From NCBI RefSeq assembly GCF_963677945.1, contig NZ_OY782578.1:4121258-4185257 (forward strand): DNA of 64,000 bases, written 5' to 3'. Of the stretch, positions 55,801 through 64,000 are shown one piece after another. The number at the start of each line of letters is the position of its first letter. Position 1 is the stretch's first letter. Source of the stretch: an uncultured Bacteroides sp. (GTDB lineage: Bacteria; Bacteroidota; Bacteroidia; Bacteroidales; Bacteroidaceae). The translations under genes were made by a program, and so were the position numbers. The notes under the pieces were generated by a model that was not told where the DNA came from, searched no databases, and saw only the letters and a program-made list of their open reading frames with translations.

Positions 55801-55907
55801 TCTGTGACAACACCGGAGACCAAACGACTCTGTGCAAAAGAAGATAAGCAAAAGATACTCAACAAGAGAGATGCAATTGCCATTCTGGCTAGCGTTTTTC
55901 TACTCAT
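52842..55907 (-). CDS. SusC/RagA family TonB-linked outer membrane transporter
   Basis: About 1021 residues from the ATG at 55907 (MSRKTLARMAIASLLLSIFC, a signal peptide ending FAQ). The open frame extends 53 codons further, but that part lies over the promoter. In order: a carboxypeptidase-like domain (LVSGVVTDASNSPLIGVNVS), a TonB box region (SLDEVVVIGYGTVKKRDLTGS), a plug (AIQAMQAKVPGLDIQQSDG, ILVDGVEYGS, TKGANGVIIITTKRG) and a 22-stranded barrel. It imports oligosaccharides captured by SusD, here presumably pectic ones, using TonB energy. Confidence 0.95.
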   Translation of the reverse strand: MSRKTLARMAIASLLLSIFCLSSFAQSRLVSGVVTDASNSPLIGVNVSIVGTSSGTMTDLDGQYSLSVPANAKLKFSFIGFVTQTVVVGNQTKINIKLVEDAQSLDEVVVIGYGTVKKRDLTGSVSSVKADEIAKVSTSNAIQAMQAKVPGLDIQQSDGQAGSGLSMTLRGNRSISASNSPLILVDGVEYGSTLDLSPSDIESMEVLKDASSTAIYGTKGANGVIIITTKRGKAGKTQVNLNAYVSSNRPTNVPQVMYGRKEVQRLIDKANYQADLASGNWGSSNLTPENVLTESLEDFTELGIYQDNSYTDWADMILKNGLTQNYEASVSGGNENTNFSLSLGAMYEEGLLKNDDQDRYNVKANVDHKISKMFKVGTSLLYTYKNHNARQASVFSQAMKMTTITHAYTADGTLIATPNPRYAAHCNPLLDEVDGAYQKNVETTRFFGNAYLEATPLKNLNLKSMFAVDRSNVRDGVYQDFQSVARYQSPGTGNISSDYSNSTKFTWENTMNYNTNFGGTKHDLSGLLGHSMTQSVYEATSTSGDCGKEHYYKSAFYDLSKITASTTTSSYIKSSMLSFFGRLNYKFDEKYLLTASVRADGSSALADGHKWGYFPSVAGAWRVIDESFLKDTKDWMSNLKLRASWGLSGNAAVDAYSTLTSLSRDNVYYYLGGTDIAGKVPSTMGNTDLTWEKTSAFDFGLDFGFFNNRISGSIDYYLSHTYDLLYYKSVPASYVYPSVLANIGETKGSGLEVALNTLIINSKNFSWDVNWSYATSKDKVTKLSDGVERNISGVTGQIVGQPVSIFYDYETNGCWNVGEYDTYKTAWAERHPGETLGYLSAYGVAGTMKLVDRNDDGKLDDSDKRVYRRTPKHVLGMNNTFTYKDFSLSVLLYARLGGYISYDMNSQLNYETANWGDLDYWTPNNVDAKFPSPGAASTIYSTYATSLKYEKADYLKIKDITLSYNLPTKLISRAGIQKLKLYGSLKNFFTFSGIDNYDAERGGSISFPLSKQVVVGVNVQF

Positions 55908-55969
55908 AAGATTAATGCGTTTTTTATAGTTATAAATTAAAGATTGAACAACAACTTTTAAGTTTAAAG

Positions 55970-55999
55970 CAAATGTATACTGTTTATTAAGAATACAAT
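55970..55999 (-). promoter_or_regulatory. susCD promoter
   Basis: TACATTTG on the minus strand (55977-55970), with ATTG (55999-55996) 18 bp upstream. The leader to the susC ATG is about 60 nt. It is a likely target of the HTCS, but no operator was recognised. Confidence 0.5.
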
Positions 56000-56036
56000 G
56001 TTGACATTTTGATCTATAATGTAGAAATTCTGATAA

Positions 56037-56069
56037 TAAAAAAGGAGTAGACAGTAAACTATCCACTCC
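56037..56069 (-). terminator. Terminator between the CE8 gene and susC
   Basis: On the minus strand GGAGTGGATAG pairs with CTGTCTACTCC (G-U allowed) around TTTA, followed by six T. It separates the GH105-CE8 transcript from susCD. Confidence 0.8.
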
Positions 56070-56098
56070 AATTCAATTTCTTATTTAAAACAGCTCAA

Positions 56099-57052
56099 CT
56101 ATTTATAATAACACCACTCATCACTCCTCTTAAATATCTTCTCTACAGAATATTCAGCAGCTTCTTTCTTTGTTAATTGCTTGCTCCAGCCGACCCGGTT
56201 CTGAATAGAAGAACCCTCACCGGTATTCATATATTCTGCATAACGTGTTGTTTTCTCATTCTCGCTATTATTCCAATTATGCCATCCTACAGGAAGAATA
56301 TGTTTTCCAAATTCACAATTCATAAAAATAGTAGCAGCATATGGTCTCCATGGACGGCCCAGGTATACTTTTGTAACTTCGGGAGCAGCTGTAAGTTTGC
56401 ATTCTTTAAATACATAACCAAACTTAATATCTTTAGGTGTAGATGCAGCAGTAACATATGAGTTTCGTTTGCTGTAAATGGTACATCGTTCAAATAATGC
56501 AGTCGAAGGACCAAAAATAAAATCAGTAGTTCCTTCTATATAACAATCGGCAAACAAAAGACGAGTACCTTCTGCACCGGTATATATAGTATCCTGATTA
56601 CCCAGGAATCGACAATTAATAAATGCCAGTTTATCTCCTTCTGTATGAAGAGCAACTGCTTGCCCTAACTGTTCTGCATTATTTTCAATGGTCAGGTTCT
56701 TGAAAGTAATATTATTACCTTCCACCTTTACAGTATAAGTACGAAATGTACCCATTTTATTTATATTCGCATGATCATCATAAGTTATAATTGTGTTATT
56801 TGCATCTTCGCCGACAAATACTACATTTTTAATCCAGGAAGGAATAACTACTTTTTCTTTGTATATACCCTTCTTTATATAAATAGTAACCGTGTAATCC
56901 ATAAAAGCACGTACGCTTTCTACTGCTTCCTGAATATTTCTGTATTTACCACTTCCATCACGGGCAACAACTATTGTATCCTGCACCTGAGCGTGTGCTG
57001 TGCCACAAAAAACAGTCATTAAAATAAAAGTCTTAATTAGTTTCGCAAACAT
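56099..57052 (-). CDS. Pectin methylesterase (CE8)
   Basis: A 317-residue exported pectinesterase that removes methyl groups from homogalacturonan. A signal peptide covers residues 1-21 (ending AHA-Q). The active site is complete: GQAVALHTEGDKLAFINCRFLG (Gln), NQDTIYT (Asp), GTTDFIFGPSTALFE (Asp) and YLGRPWRPYAATIF (Arg and Trp). It is a single-domain version of the C-terminal half of the 48910-50637 fusion. It lies 23 nt after the GH105 gene on the same transcript. Confidence 0.94.
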   Translation of the reverse strand: MFAKLIKTFILMTVFCGTAHAQVQDTIVVARDGSGKYRNIQEAVESVRAFMDYTVTIYIKKGIYKEKVVIPSWIKNVVFVGEDANNTIITYDDHANINKMGTFRTYTVKVEGNNITFKNLTIENNAEQLGQAVALHTEGDKLAFINCRFLGNQDTIYTGAEGTRLLFADCYIEGTTDFIFGPSTALFERCTIYSKRNSYVTAASTPKDIKFGYVFKECKLTAAPEVTKVYLGRPWRPYAATIFMNCEFGKHILPVGWHNWNNSENEKTTRYAEYMNTGEGSSIQNRVGWSKQLTKKEAAEYSVEKIFKRSDEWCYYK

Positions 57053-57075
57053 GATTTATCTTGTTTTTTATTTAA

Positions 57076-58275
57076 TTACTTATGAAGTCTTTCCCATTCA
57101 AGACTAGCCAGAATAAACGGACCTACAGCTTTAGGATCGTTAGAACGGATTTTTTCATTGATATAATATTCATAGTCTCCCGCACGATAAGGATTACCTC
57201 CTAATCCTGCAACGGCACAAGCCTTTGTTATTGAAACAACTCCTTGTTTATCAACTTCAATAAAATCGCGGAGAATTCCTTTATATCCTTTTTCGGCTAC
57301 CTGCAGATAAGACTTATCAATATATCCCATTCTGACAGCTTTGAACAATGTATAGACAAACATAGTAGAACAAGAAGATTCCAAATAGTTTCCCTTATCA
57401 CCACTTCTATCTATGACCTGATACCAGAGGCCGGTTTTCTTATCCTGGTATTTTTTTATTTGAGTTGCAACATTATTAAGTATGTTTAGCATTGAATCTC
57501 GACCGGCTTCATGTTTTGGAATATAATCAAGAGCATCAACAAGTGCCATAGCATACCATCCCATAGCACGCCCCCAGCAATGAGCACTCTGACCGGTTTT
57601 CTTGTCTGCCCATTTTTGTTCACGACTTTCATCCCATGCATGACGATAAAGACCTGTTACAGGATCGTAAGTATGTCGGGCAATTACAACAAACTGTTTT
57701 ATTATGTCAGTATAATCCTGAGGACGGTTATTGCGGAAAGCATATTCTGCATAAAAAGGAGATCCCATATAAATACCATCCAGCCACATCTGATGAGGAT
57801 AAACCTTCTTGTGCCAAAAGCCTCCTTCTGAAGTTCTAGGCTGGCTATCGAACTGCTTTCTTAAAAGATCAAGTGCTTTTTTGTATTTCTCATTTTTCGT
57901 TTGTTCATAGATACGAAAATAGAATTTACCAGTATTTATACGATCCAAACTAAGTTCATTTGGATTATATGTTTCAATGCTACCATCTTCATAAGTCATT
58001 GTATCAGCATAAGACAATGCATAGTTAAATAACTTTTTATCACCATACATATCGTACACATCAAGTATTGCTCCAAGTTCTAATCCATGACAATAGTCCC
58101 ATTTCAGCTTTGGCTGAAAATCCAATTGCCAGGATTGGGGGCAACGAATCATTTCTGATTCTGTCATACGTACAGACCAAGGTAAAGTATTAGATACCTT
58201 TTCCTGAGCAAATAACTGTGATGCACATAATAAAGTGCCTAAAAAAGCAGTCTTCAAATTTGTTTTAATCATCAT
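57076..58275 (-). CDS. Glycoside hydrolase family 105 (unsaturated rhamnogalacturonyl hydrolase)
   Basis: A 399-residue exported enzyme of the (alpha/alpha)6 barrel type (YteR/YesR-like). A signal peptide covers about residues 1-23; starts at 58275 and 58272 are both possible. Family segments are WDYCHGLELGAILDVYDMYG near residue 58, MWLDGIYMGSPFYAEYA near 168 (the catalytic Asp region), HAWDESREQKWADK near 213 and AHCWGRAMGWYAMALVDALD near 232. It removes the unsaturated uronic acid left by pectate or rhamnogalacturonan lyases, and so works downstream of the PL1 lyase. Confidence 0.92.
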   Translation of the reverse strand: MMIKTNLKTAFLGTLLCASQLFAQEKVSNTLPWSVRMTESEMIRCPQSWQLDFQPKLKWDYCHGLELGAILDVYDMYGDKKLFNYALSYADTMTYEDGSIETYNPNELSLDRINTGKFYFRIYEQTKNEKYKKALDLLRKQFDSQPRTSEGGFWHKKVYPHQMWLDGIYMGSPFYAEYAFRNNRPQDYTDIIKQFVVIARHTYDPVTGLYRHAWDESREQKWADKKTGQSAHCWGRAMGWYAMALVDALDYIPKHEAGRDSMLNILNNVATQIKKYQDKKTGLWYQVIDRSGDKGNYLESSCSTMFVYTLFKAVRMGYIDKSYLQVAEKGYKGILRDFIEVDKQGVVSITKACAVAGLGGNPYRAGDYEYYINEKIRSNDPKAVGPFILASLEWERLHK

Positions 58276-58310
58276 TATAGATTTCTATAGTATTACATTG
58301 ATAACAGACA

Positions 58311-58318
58311 CAAAAATA
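58311..58318 (-). promoter_or_regulatory. -7 element of the GH105-CE8 transcript
   Basis: TATTTTTG on the minus strand fits TAnnTTTG, 36 nt before the ATG at 58275. No clear -33 box was seen. Confidence 0.45.
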
Positions 58319-58515
58319 GAAACTATGTACTATATATCTGTGTACTTTTTGGGTTAAATAGTGTATTTTTTAATTGCCCAATTCTTAAAACGAGAACTTT
58401 TAAGCTATTCTGCGTGTTCTATATTTGAAAGTTAGTCATAACCCTATTCTTTCTGCAACTTAATCACAATATTTTTTTGCTAAAAAGCTTTACTAACAAC
58501 CATATAAATGAGACT

Positions 58516-59667
58516 ATGGAAGAGTATAAAGTTTGTATTATATTTATAGCTATGGGATTCATCCTATCGCTAATAATTGAAAGTATAATTCTACCAAAGA
58601 TAATACTAATTTCAAGAAAAAAAAGCTTGTTTGATATTCCGGATGAGAGAAAACAGCATGAAAATCCTGTTCCACGTTTAGGAGGAGTTTCTTTTTTACC
58701 GATACTGCTTCTTGTTATATTAATCGTACTTTATATTAAAGTAAATGTCTGGAACTTTCAATTAGAAACATTAGGCATTATAATGATGTTAGTTTGTGGC
58801 ATGTTGATTTTATATATAACAGGTATAAAAGACGATTTATCAGGAGTTAGCTACCAAAAGAAATTCATCATGCAGTTTATTGCTTCCGCATTTTTAGTTT
58901 CCAGCGGCACCTATATAAATAATTTATATGGCTTATTTGGAATATATGAAATTCCTATTACAATAGGCATTCCTTTTACCATGTTGCTATGCGTTTTTAT
59001 AACTAATTCTATTAACCTAATTGATGGGATAGATGGGTTAGCTGCCGGAATCAGTGCATTAGCTTTAATTGTTTATGGATATATGTTTTTTATTAGCAAA
59101 CAATGGAGTTTTTCTATTATTTGTTTTTCAATGCTTGGTATATTGGTTCCATTCTTCTATTACAATGTATTTAGTAAGAACAAAATATTTATGGGAGATA
59201 CAGGATCACTTTTATTAGGTTTTTTGTTGTCTTTTCTAGGAATCAGATTAGCTATGAATATACCCGAATTATCAGCAAATTATCCTTCAAGTACTATTCT
59301 TACAGCAGGTTCAGTTCTTTTTATCCCAATGTTTGATGCCGTAAAAGTAATGTATTCCAGGCTGTGCATTCATCGAAGTATGTTTTGTCCGGATAGAAGA
59401 CATATACATCACAGGTTAGTCGATATAGGTATTTCTCAACGAGTTGCTATGTTTATACTGGTATCTGCTGCTATAATTATAGCACTATCTAATTACTGGG
59501 CAGCAAAATATATAGACATAAATATTATTTTTATTACAGATATAATTACTATCTATATTTGCAATAAAACTATTGCTTATCAAAGATATAGAAAGAAAGT
59601 ACTAATTACTTCTCTTGTAAAGTTCCCAAAAGAAGAATTTCAGGATCGTAAAAATGAAATCGAGTAA
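58516..59667 (+). CDS. MraY/WecA family undecaprenyl-phosphate glycosyl-1-phosphate transferase
   Basis: About 383 residues from the ATG at 58516; a TTG at 58477 would add 13 residues with no membrane character. There are ten or eleven TM segments. The family's cytoplasmic motifs are present: IKDDLSGVSYQKKF near residue 105, NSINLIDGIDGLAAG near 170, FMGDTGSLLLGF near 225 and DRRHIHHRL near 295. The HIHH motif points to the WecA/TagO branch (HexNAc-1-phosphate transfer to start a surface glycan) rather than MraY. No other glycan-assembly genes surround it. Confidence 0.85.
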   Translation: MEEYKVCIIFIAMGFILSLIIESIILPKIILISRKKSLFDIPDERKQHENPVPRLGGVSFLPILLLVILIVLYIKVNVWNFQLETLGIIMMLVCGMLILYITGIKDDLSGVSYQKKFIMQFIASAFLVSSGTYINNLYGLFGIYEIPITIGIPFTMLLCVFITNSINLIDGIDGLAAGISALALIVYGYMFFISKQWSFSIICFSMLGILVPFFYYNVFSKNKIFMGDTGSLLLGFLLSFLGIRLAMNIPELSANYPSSTILTAGSVLFIPMFDAVKVMYSRLCIHRSMFCPDRRHIHHRLVDIGISQRVAMFILVSAAIIIALSNYWAAKYIDINIIFITDIITIYICNKTIAYQRYRKKVLITSLVKFPKEEFQDRKNEIE

Positions 59668-59695
59668 ACACCTTTTCACTGACTGTTTACTCGAT
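59659..59695. terminator. Hairpin at the end of the WecA-like gene
   Basis: ATCGAGTAAACA (59659-59670) pairs perfectly with TGTTTACTCGAT (59684-59695). It includes the stop codon of the gene and has no T run. It lies between convergent genes. Confidence 0.5.
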
Positions 59696-59732
59696 AACAA
59701 ATTACTAATTATATAATCAATTCCTTAAGACT

Positions 59733-61187
59733 TTAGGAAAGTAAATACAATTTATTTTCTTTATCCAATTTCATAATCAATTCACCAAAGGTTGAGTTTA
59801 ACCATGCAAACCAGCTTCTGGTATAGTTCTTAGGATCATTCTTATCAAAAGATTCATGCATAAAACCAGTATCGGCATCTGTATCACGCAACATTCTTAT
59901 ACATGCTTTAATCTCATTATCATCCGAAGTAGTCATTGCTTTTATGATTATACTTAATGGCCAAATCATGCTAAGTCCCACATGCGAAACGTGAGGTCCA
60001 CCAATGCCTTCCCCTGCAGTACCTTTAAAGAAGTAAGGATTATCTTCGCTCCATACAAATTTACGGGTATTCTGATAAATTTCATCATTTGCAGATACGC
60101 AATCAATATAAGGTAAAGACAGTAATCCTGGAACATTAGCATCATCCATTAACAAAACGCCACCAAAACCATCTATTTCATAAGCATATATCTTTCCATA
60201 TTTAGGATGTTCAATGATTGCATACTTATTAATTGCAGCCATTACTTCATCAGCCAAAGCCTCACATTCATTTGCAAAAGCAGTATCATTTTTCACATTG
60301 CGCAATATTTCAGCTAATTGTTTTAATGACTTTACTGCAAAAAGGTTAGAAGGTATGAGGAAGCCAAAGGTAGAAGCATCATCTGAAGGACGGAAAGTTG
60401 AAACTATAAGTCCGACAGGTTTCACTGGTGAACCATATCCATCATTAGATTGTGTATCTAATTGCTTCTCTGTTTTACGCTGGAACTTATATGGACCTAG
60501 TCCATCTTTACGTTGCTGTTCTTTAAAAGTACGAACTACAGCATGCATTGCTTTTTCCCAGGTAGAATCAAAAACCGATGTATCACCTGTTTTCTTCCAG
60601 TAATTATAAGCCAAACGAATTGGAAAACATAAAGAATCTATTTCCCATTTACGTTCATGAAGTTCTGGTTTCATATTTGTCAGATCGCTTTCCCATTCAC
60701 TTCCTGTAGGTCCTTCATTGAATGCGTTTGCATACGGATCAATCAAAATACATTGATTTTGGCGATTTATAAGTCCCTGAAACATCAGCTTCAATTGTGG
60801 ATCTTTTTCTACTAACTGCAAATAAGGAAGTGTCTGTCCCACAGAATCGCGCAACCACATAGCATGAATATCACCTGTATAAACAACTGTATCAGGTTTG
60901 TTGCCTATCATTTTAAAATGAACAGTAGTATCTAGTGTATTAGGATAGCAGTTCTCAAACATCCAGGCTAGTTTTGGATCTTTGATTTTCTTTTTTACCC
61001 GAACGATAGCTTCTTCAACGGCCTTAGACGTGAATTGACGTTTTGCCAGTTCCGGACGTTGAGAAATATAATTCTTTTCAGCAAATATTCCGGAAACTGT
61101 TTTTCCATAAGAATCCAGTGTTCCTCCTAGAGCTAGAGAAGCTAATCCTAGTCCTCCTTTTTTTAAAAAATCTCTACGTGAAGTCAT
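59733..61187 (-). CDS. Glycoside hydrolase family 125 (exo-alpha-1,6-mannosidase)
   Basis: A 484-residue enzyme of the GH125 family (metal-independent (alpha/alpha)6 barrel). The N-terminus [22 protein letters not shown] resembles a twin-arginine signal (SRRDFLK), which is common for periplasmic members. Conserved segments are [18 protein letters not shown] near residue 106, [15 protein letters not shown] near 155 and [21 protein letters not shown] near 182, and [18 protein letters not shown] near 400. It removes alpha-1,6-linked mannose, as in N-glycans or yeast mannan. It lies 9 nt after the GH2 gene. Confidence 0.92.
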   Translation of the reverse strand: MTSRRDFLKKGGLGLASLALGGTLDSYGKTVSGIFAEKNYISQRPELAKRQFTSKAVEEAIVRVKKKIKDPKLAWMFENCYPNTLDTTVHFKMIGNKPDTVVYTGDIHAMWLRDSVGQTLPYLQLVEKDPQLKLMFQGLINRQNQCILIDPYANAFNEGPTGSEWESDLTNMKPELHERKWEIDSLCFPIRLAYNYWKKTGDTSVFDSTWEKAMHAVVRTFKEQQRKDGLGPYKFQRKTEKQLDTQSNDGYGSPVKPVGLIVSTFRPSDDASTFGFLIPSNLFAVKSLKQLAEILRNVKNDTAFANECEALADEVMAAINKYAIIEHPKYGKIYAYEIDGFGGVLLMDDANVPGLLSLPYIDCVSANDEIYQNTRKFVWSEDNPYFFKGTAGEGIGGPHVSHVGLSMIWPLSIIIKAMTTSDDNEIKACIRMLRDTDADTGFMHESFDKNDPKNYTRSWFAWLNSTFGELIMKLDKENKLYLLS

Positions 61188-61196
61188 AATATCTTT

Positions 61197-63857
61197 CTAT
61201 TTAATTTTAGGTATAGTTATCTCTTGCAATTCTACATTCCACCCGGCAACAGTAATTACCTGAGACGATTTGGAAGATGCATTATATTCGATCTCAATTT
61301 TCTTCTCTCCACCAGGAACGACAGAGAAATAGTTGTCACTGTAGAATACTGGAAGGACTCTTTCACCCGTTTTCTTATCTACAACTGATACACGGTTAAA
61401 GAATGCAACCGGATTACTTGCCGGATTGGAAAGGGTTACTTCCACTTTTCCTGCCTTCAATGGTTTTACTGAAACCTTCAGTTTAGCTTTATTCATTGTT
61501 GACAGACCGCTGTATTTGCCTGTTCCATCAGCCAGCCAATAGACGTTTTCACTTACAACCTGTTTGCTTTCGTCCATCAATTGAAGACGGAGGAAACCGC
61601 CTTTCTCCTTTGCAAGAACATCTAGCTCTTTCTTTATGGAGAACAATTTCTTGCTGCTGGAAGCATCAATAGAGATGGTTTTTTGAGTAATCTCACTGCT
61701 CTTTCCGTTCATATCAAACCACGTTGCTGTCAGTGTCAGATTATCACATGCCTTGAAGCCGTTATTGACAAGCATAAGAGTGCCATCGGTAGGATTGCAC
61801 ATGGTATGAAGCTTTTCACTTCCGTTTCTAAGGCCGAACAGGCAGGCATTAGGATCAAGATAGTAATCGTACATCTGACCACGCATGGCTGTCCATGGAT
61901 TCTGTGTCTTCCAGATTATTACACCGGTGTACCAGTTCCACATGTGTGAACTGAAGCCTTCCATCAAGCCACGGTACTGATCATAATTTACCAGCTGTGC
62001 CTTCATGCAGAAATCTTTGATATCCGATGGAGTTCCGTAAGGTTCCAGAAAGCCTTCATAACCTACTCCGGTATAGGTATGGTAAGTCCATACGGAATCG
62101 GCGGTTTCATTTGGTTTCTCATTCGGGTGATAAACAGGAAGCACCATGTTCTTTTCCGGAATAAAGCGTTTCAGTGATTCATAGTCACCTACTCCCACAG
62201 AACCGACTTCTGAGTTGAAAGGCCAGGTCTTGTGATTCCAGAACACACTCAGGGGTTGGATAGAGTATGGACCATCTCCGTTTCCACCAATGGTATTTAA
62301 TGACATCTTTTCGGTATTGGAGAAATCAAAGAACATACGGGTACCGTCCAGTTTGGTGATAATTGAATCACGTAAAACAGTCAGGATATCATCAGGGGGA
62401 GCAATTTCATTTCCTCCGCACCAGATTGCAAGTGATGGGTGGTTACGTACCATCTTAACCATATCGGCTGCACATTCCAGGAACAGGTTGTGGTTATCAG
62501 GATAATTTCTACGTGTCCACTGATCTTCCTTTTTCATTGGATCCAGCCATCGTCCGTTACAGTCGCCGGACATCCAGAAATCCTGGAATACAAGCATACC
62601 ATAGCGGTCGCAGGCTTCATAGAACTCAGGACGTTCTACCAGCGCACCACCCCAGATACGGATCAGGTTCAGATTCATATCACGGTGATAGCGGATTTCA
62701 GCATCGTAGCGTTCGGGAGTAAAACGAAGCATAGCATCCGAGATAATCCAGTTACCGCCTTTGATAAAGATCTTCTGACCATTGACATGTATTTCACGGC
62801 TACTGGTGATCGGGTTCCACTGAGTCTGGATTTCTCTTACGCCAAACTGAACACTTTCACTGTCTGAAATTCCCTTGTTCTTTTCTTCAAAAGAGATTTC
62901 TGATTTATAAAGATTCTGTTCGCCGTAACCGGAAGGCCACCAAAGGCGGGGATTCTGCATCTTGTAGACAGGTAAGGAAACTGTCTGTTTTGAATTGGGT
63001 TCAAGGGTTACTTCTTTGGAGATTACGTTTCCTTCAACAGAAAACTTAACCACACCCGAAACTGCTTTATCAGAAGCATTTTCTACTTCAGTCGAAACTT
63101 TGATCAGGGCTTCGCTCTGTTTGCCTTCGGGGGTACGTTTGCCGGGAACCTGAGTAATGATATGAGGATCACTTAAATTCACGCTACCTGTTTTTTCAAT
63201 ATATACTTTATCCCAGATTCCGGTATTACGGTCACGGATGGGGCGGATCCAGTCCCAGCCGGCTACATACTGGTGAGAGACTCCGCGTGCTATTGTTCCG
63301 TCACCTCCCTGGCCTCCGTTGGGATTACCAACCGGATCGGGAGGAAAGACAATCACAGCAAGGCGGTTATCTCCTGTCTTTGATAACAGTTTAGTGATAT
63401 TGAATGATTTGCGGAGGTACATGCCTTCATACGGTTCTTTGTTGACAAGTTTACCGTTGAGGTATATCCTGCAGCTATAGTTGATGCCTCGGAATTTAAG
63501 CCATACCTGGTTTCCGTTTTCGGGTTGTTCTTCCTTGAAGTTCTTCACAAACCAGTAGGTATAGTAATCTCTGCCGGTTTTATAGATATCTGGTATCTGT
63601 TCGTTGTTCATGCCATAGAAAGGATCTGGTATCTCTTTGTTGGCAAGCATCGTAGTGAGAACAGTGCCGGGAACAACGGCATTTTTCCATCCCGATAAAG
63701 TATAGGATGGGCTGGAGATATCTTCTCCCAAGGCTTTTTCTTCTTTTATTGATCTGCACTTCCAGCCGCTATTGAGTTCATAGCGGTTCTGAGCAAAAAG
63801 GCCCGTTGCACAGATAAGAGAGAGAAAAGCGACTATCAGACTGTTTTTTTTCATCAT
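61197..63857 (-). CDS. Glycoside hydrolase family 2 (beta-mannosidase / exo-glucosaminidase type)
   Basis: An 886-residue exported enzyme with a signal peptide at residues 1-22. In order: an N-terminal jelly-roll domain (FRGINYSCRIYLNGKLVNKEPYEGM), an immunoglobulin-like domain (residues 220-345), a TIM barrel with FIKGGNWIISDAMLRFTPERY near 370 and LIRIWGGALVE near 400, the acid/base Glu in IWCGGNEIAPP near 478, and the probable nucleophile in SEVGSVGVGDYESL near 553, then two beta domains. The insertion around the acid/base and the GGNEI motif fit the exo-beta-glucosaminidase or beta-mannosidase branch. Next to GH125 and GH92, beta-mannosidase acting on N-glycan cores is a reasonable reading. 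Confidence 0.88.
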   Translation of the reverse strand: MMKKNSLIVAFLSLICATGLFAQNRYELNSGWKCRSIKEEKALGEDISSPSYTLSGWKNAVVPGTVLTTMLANKEIPDPFYGMNNEQIPDIYKTGRDYYTYWFVKNFKEEQPENGNQVWLKFRGINYSCRIYLNGKLVNKEPYEGMYLRKSFNITKLLSKTGDNRLAVIVFPPDPVGNPNGGQGGDGTIARGVSHQYVAGWDWIRPIRDRNTGIWDKVYIEKTGSVNLSDPHIITQVPGKRTPEGKQSEALIKVSTEVENASDKAVSGVVKFSVEGNVISKEVTLEPNSKQTVSLPVYKMQNPRLWWPSGYGEQNLYKSEISFEEKNKGISDSESVQFGVREIQTQWNPITSSREIHVNGQKIFIKGGNWIISDAMLRFTPERYDAEIRYHRDMNLNLIRIWGGALVERPEFYEACDRYGMLVFQDFWMSGDCNGRWLDPMKKEDQWTRRNYPDNHNLFLECAADMVKMVRNHPSLAIWCGGNEIAPPDDILTVLRDSIITKLDGTRMFFDFSNTEKMSLNTIGGNGDGPYSIQPLSVFWNHKTWPFNSEVGSVGVGDYESLKRFIPEKNMVLPVYHPNEKPNETADSVWTYHTYTGVGYEGFLEPYGTPSDIKDFCMKAQLVNYDQYRGLMEGFSSHMWNWYTGVIIWKTQNPWTAMRGQMYDYYLDPNACLFGLRNGSEKLHTMCNPTDGTLMLVNNGFKACDNLTLTATWFDMNGKSSEITQKTISIDASSSKKLFSIKKELDVLAKEKGGFLRLQLMDESKQVVSENVYWLADGTGKYSGLSTMNKAKLKVSVKPLKAGKVEVTLSNPASNPVAFFNRVSVVDKKTGERVLPVFYSDNYFSVVPGGEKKIEIEYNASSKSSQVITVAGWNVELQEITIPKIK

Positions 63858-63907
63858 ATTTATGGTTCGGTTTTGTTCTATTGTTGTTTTTTATAGTTGT
63901 CCGGTTC

Positions 63908-64000
63908 TTACATTTCGGAACGGGGACGGGCATCCTGAGCTGTACCCCAGGAAGATGGTTTGTTACCCATCTCGATAACCAAGGTACCACCCTTCATTAT
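63908..64000 (-). CDS. GH92 family alpha-mannosidase, C-terminal fragment (5' end outside window)
   Basis: The minus-strand frame is open from the window edge to TAA at 63908 and encodes 31 residues. The sequence GGTLVIEMGNKPSSWG is the typical C-terminal strand of GH92 exo-alpha-mannosidases (GGxLxFxMGxxPNxxWG). GH92 enzymes are Ca-dependent and remove alpha-mannose from N-glycans and mannan. The fragment lies 50 nt before the GH2 gene on the same strand, so GH92-GH2-GH125 is probably one operon. The call rests on a short stretch. Confidence 0.65.
   Translation of the reverse strand: MMKGGTLVIEMGNKPSSWGTAQDARPRSEM

Noticed and set aside
55908-56066. A 53-residue N-terminal extension of the SusC protein
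   Set aside because: It covers the predicted promoter and places 53 residues before a perfect signal peptide.
62439-62867. A 142-codon plus-strand ORF inside the GH2 gene
   Set aside because: It is antisense to the conserved GH2 catalytic barrel; a shadow of the real gene.
63778-63990. A 70-codon minus-strand ORF at the window edge
   Set aside because: It overlaps the GH2 start and the GH92 end in a different frame and has no family resemblance.

Overview
The window looks like chromosome from a Bacteroides-type member of the Bacteroidota. It is AT-rich. Promoters fit the TTTG-N19-21-TAnnTTTG pattern rather than the E. coli pattern. It carries a SusC/SusD pair, a hybrid two-component regulator (HTCS), an LpxC-FabZ fusion, and the gene order purM-prfA-pyrF. 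The species cannot be fixed from sequence alone. No rRNA, tRNA, CRISPR array, insertion sequence or prophage was seen.

Region 1 (1-17.7 kb) is mostly housekeeping. It holds a lemA tail, purM-prfA-pyrF (pyrF carries an apparent 1-nt frameshift), an HD phosphohydrolase, the lipid A operon lpxD-lpxC/fabZ-lpxA, a pRiA4b ORF-3-like gene with miaA, a DUF1648 membrane protein, an SPFH protein, a small beta-barrel protein, and an operon of PIF1-like helicase/TPR, AsmA-like protein and Sua5/YrdC.

Region 2 (17.8-22.8 kb) is a minus-strand array in which a three-gene cassette is repeated with a period of 1698 bp. Each cassette encodes a lipoprotein, a 3-TM protein and a secreted protein. The promoter-proximal copy has lost its lipoprotein gene to an unrelated, 5'-truncated ORF, and the exchange junction is still visible. 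None of these families was recognised.

Region 3 (23-33.8 kb) holds a radical SAM-flavodiiron-nagB operon, DPP IV-lipA, an unusual membrane protein with a degenerate NUDIX-like tail, and fabI with a GldB-like lipoprotein and a tetrapyrrole-methylase-family methyltransferase.

Region 4 (34-58.3 kb) is a pectin utilisation locus: GH28, DUF4861, GH43, an alpha/beta-hydrolase esterase, a PL1 pectate lyase with a T9SS-type C-terminal domain, the HTCS, a CE12-CE8 fusion, SusD, SusC, a second CE8 and GH105. A plausible route is surface binding and cleavage by SusCD and PL1, periplasmic deacetylation and demethylation by the esterases, then GH28, GH105 and GH43. The HTCS is expected to sense a pectic oligosaccharide.

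Region 5 (58.5-64 kb) has a WecA/MraY-type glycosyltransferase and the start of an alpha-mannoside locus (GH92 tail, GH2, GH125).

The most unusual signal is a non-coding element seen at four separate intergenic sites. Each has four TnTAnA cores (mostly TGTACA-like) spaced exactly 22 bp apart inside palindromic flanks.
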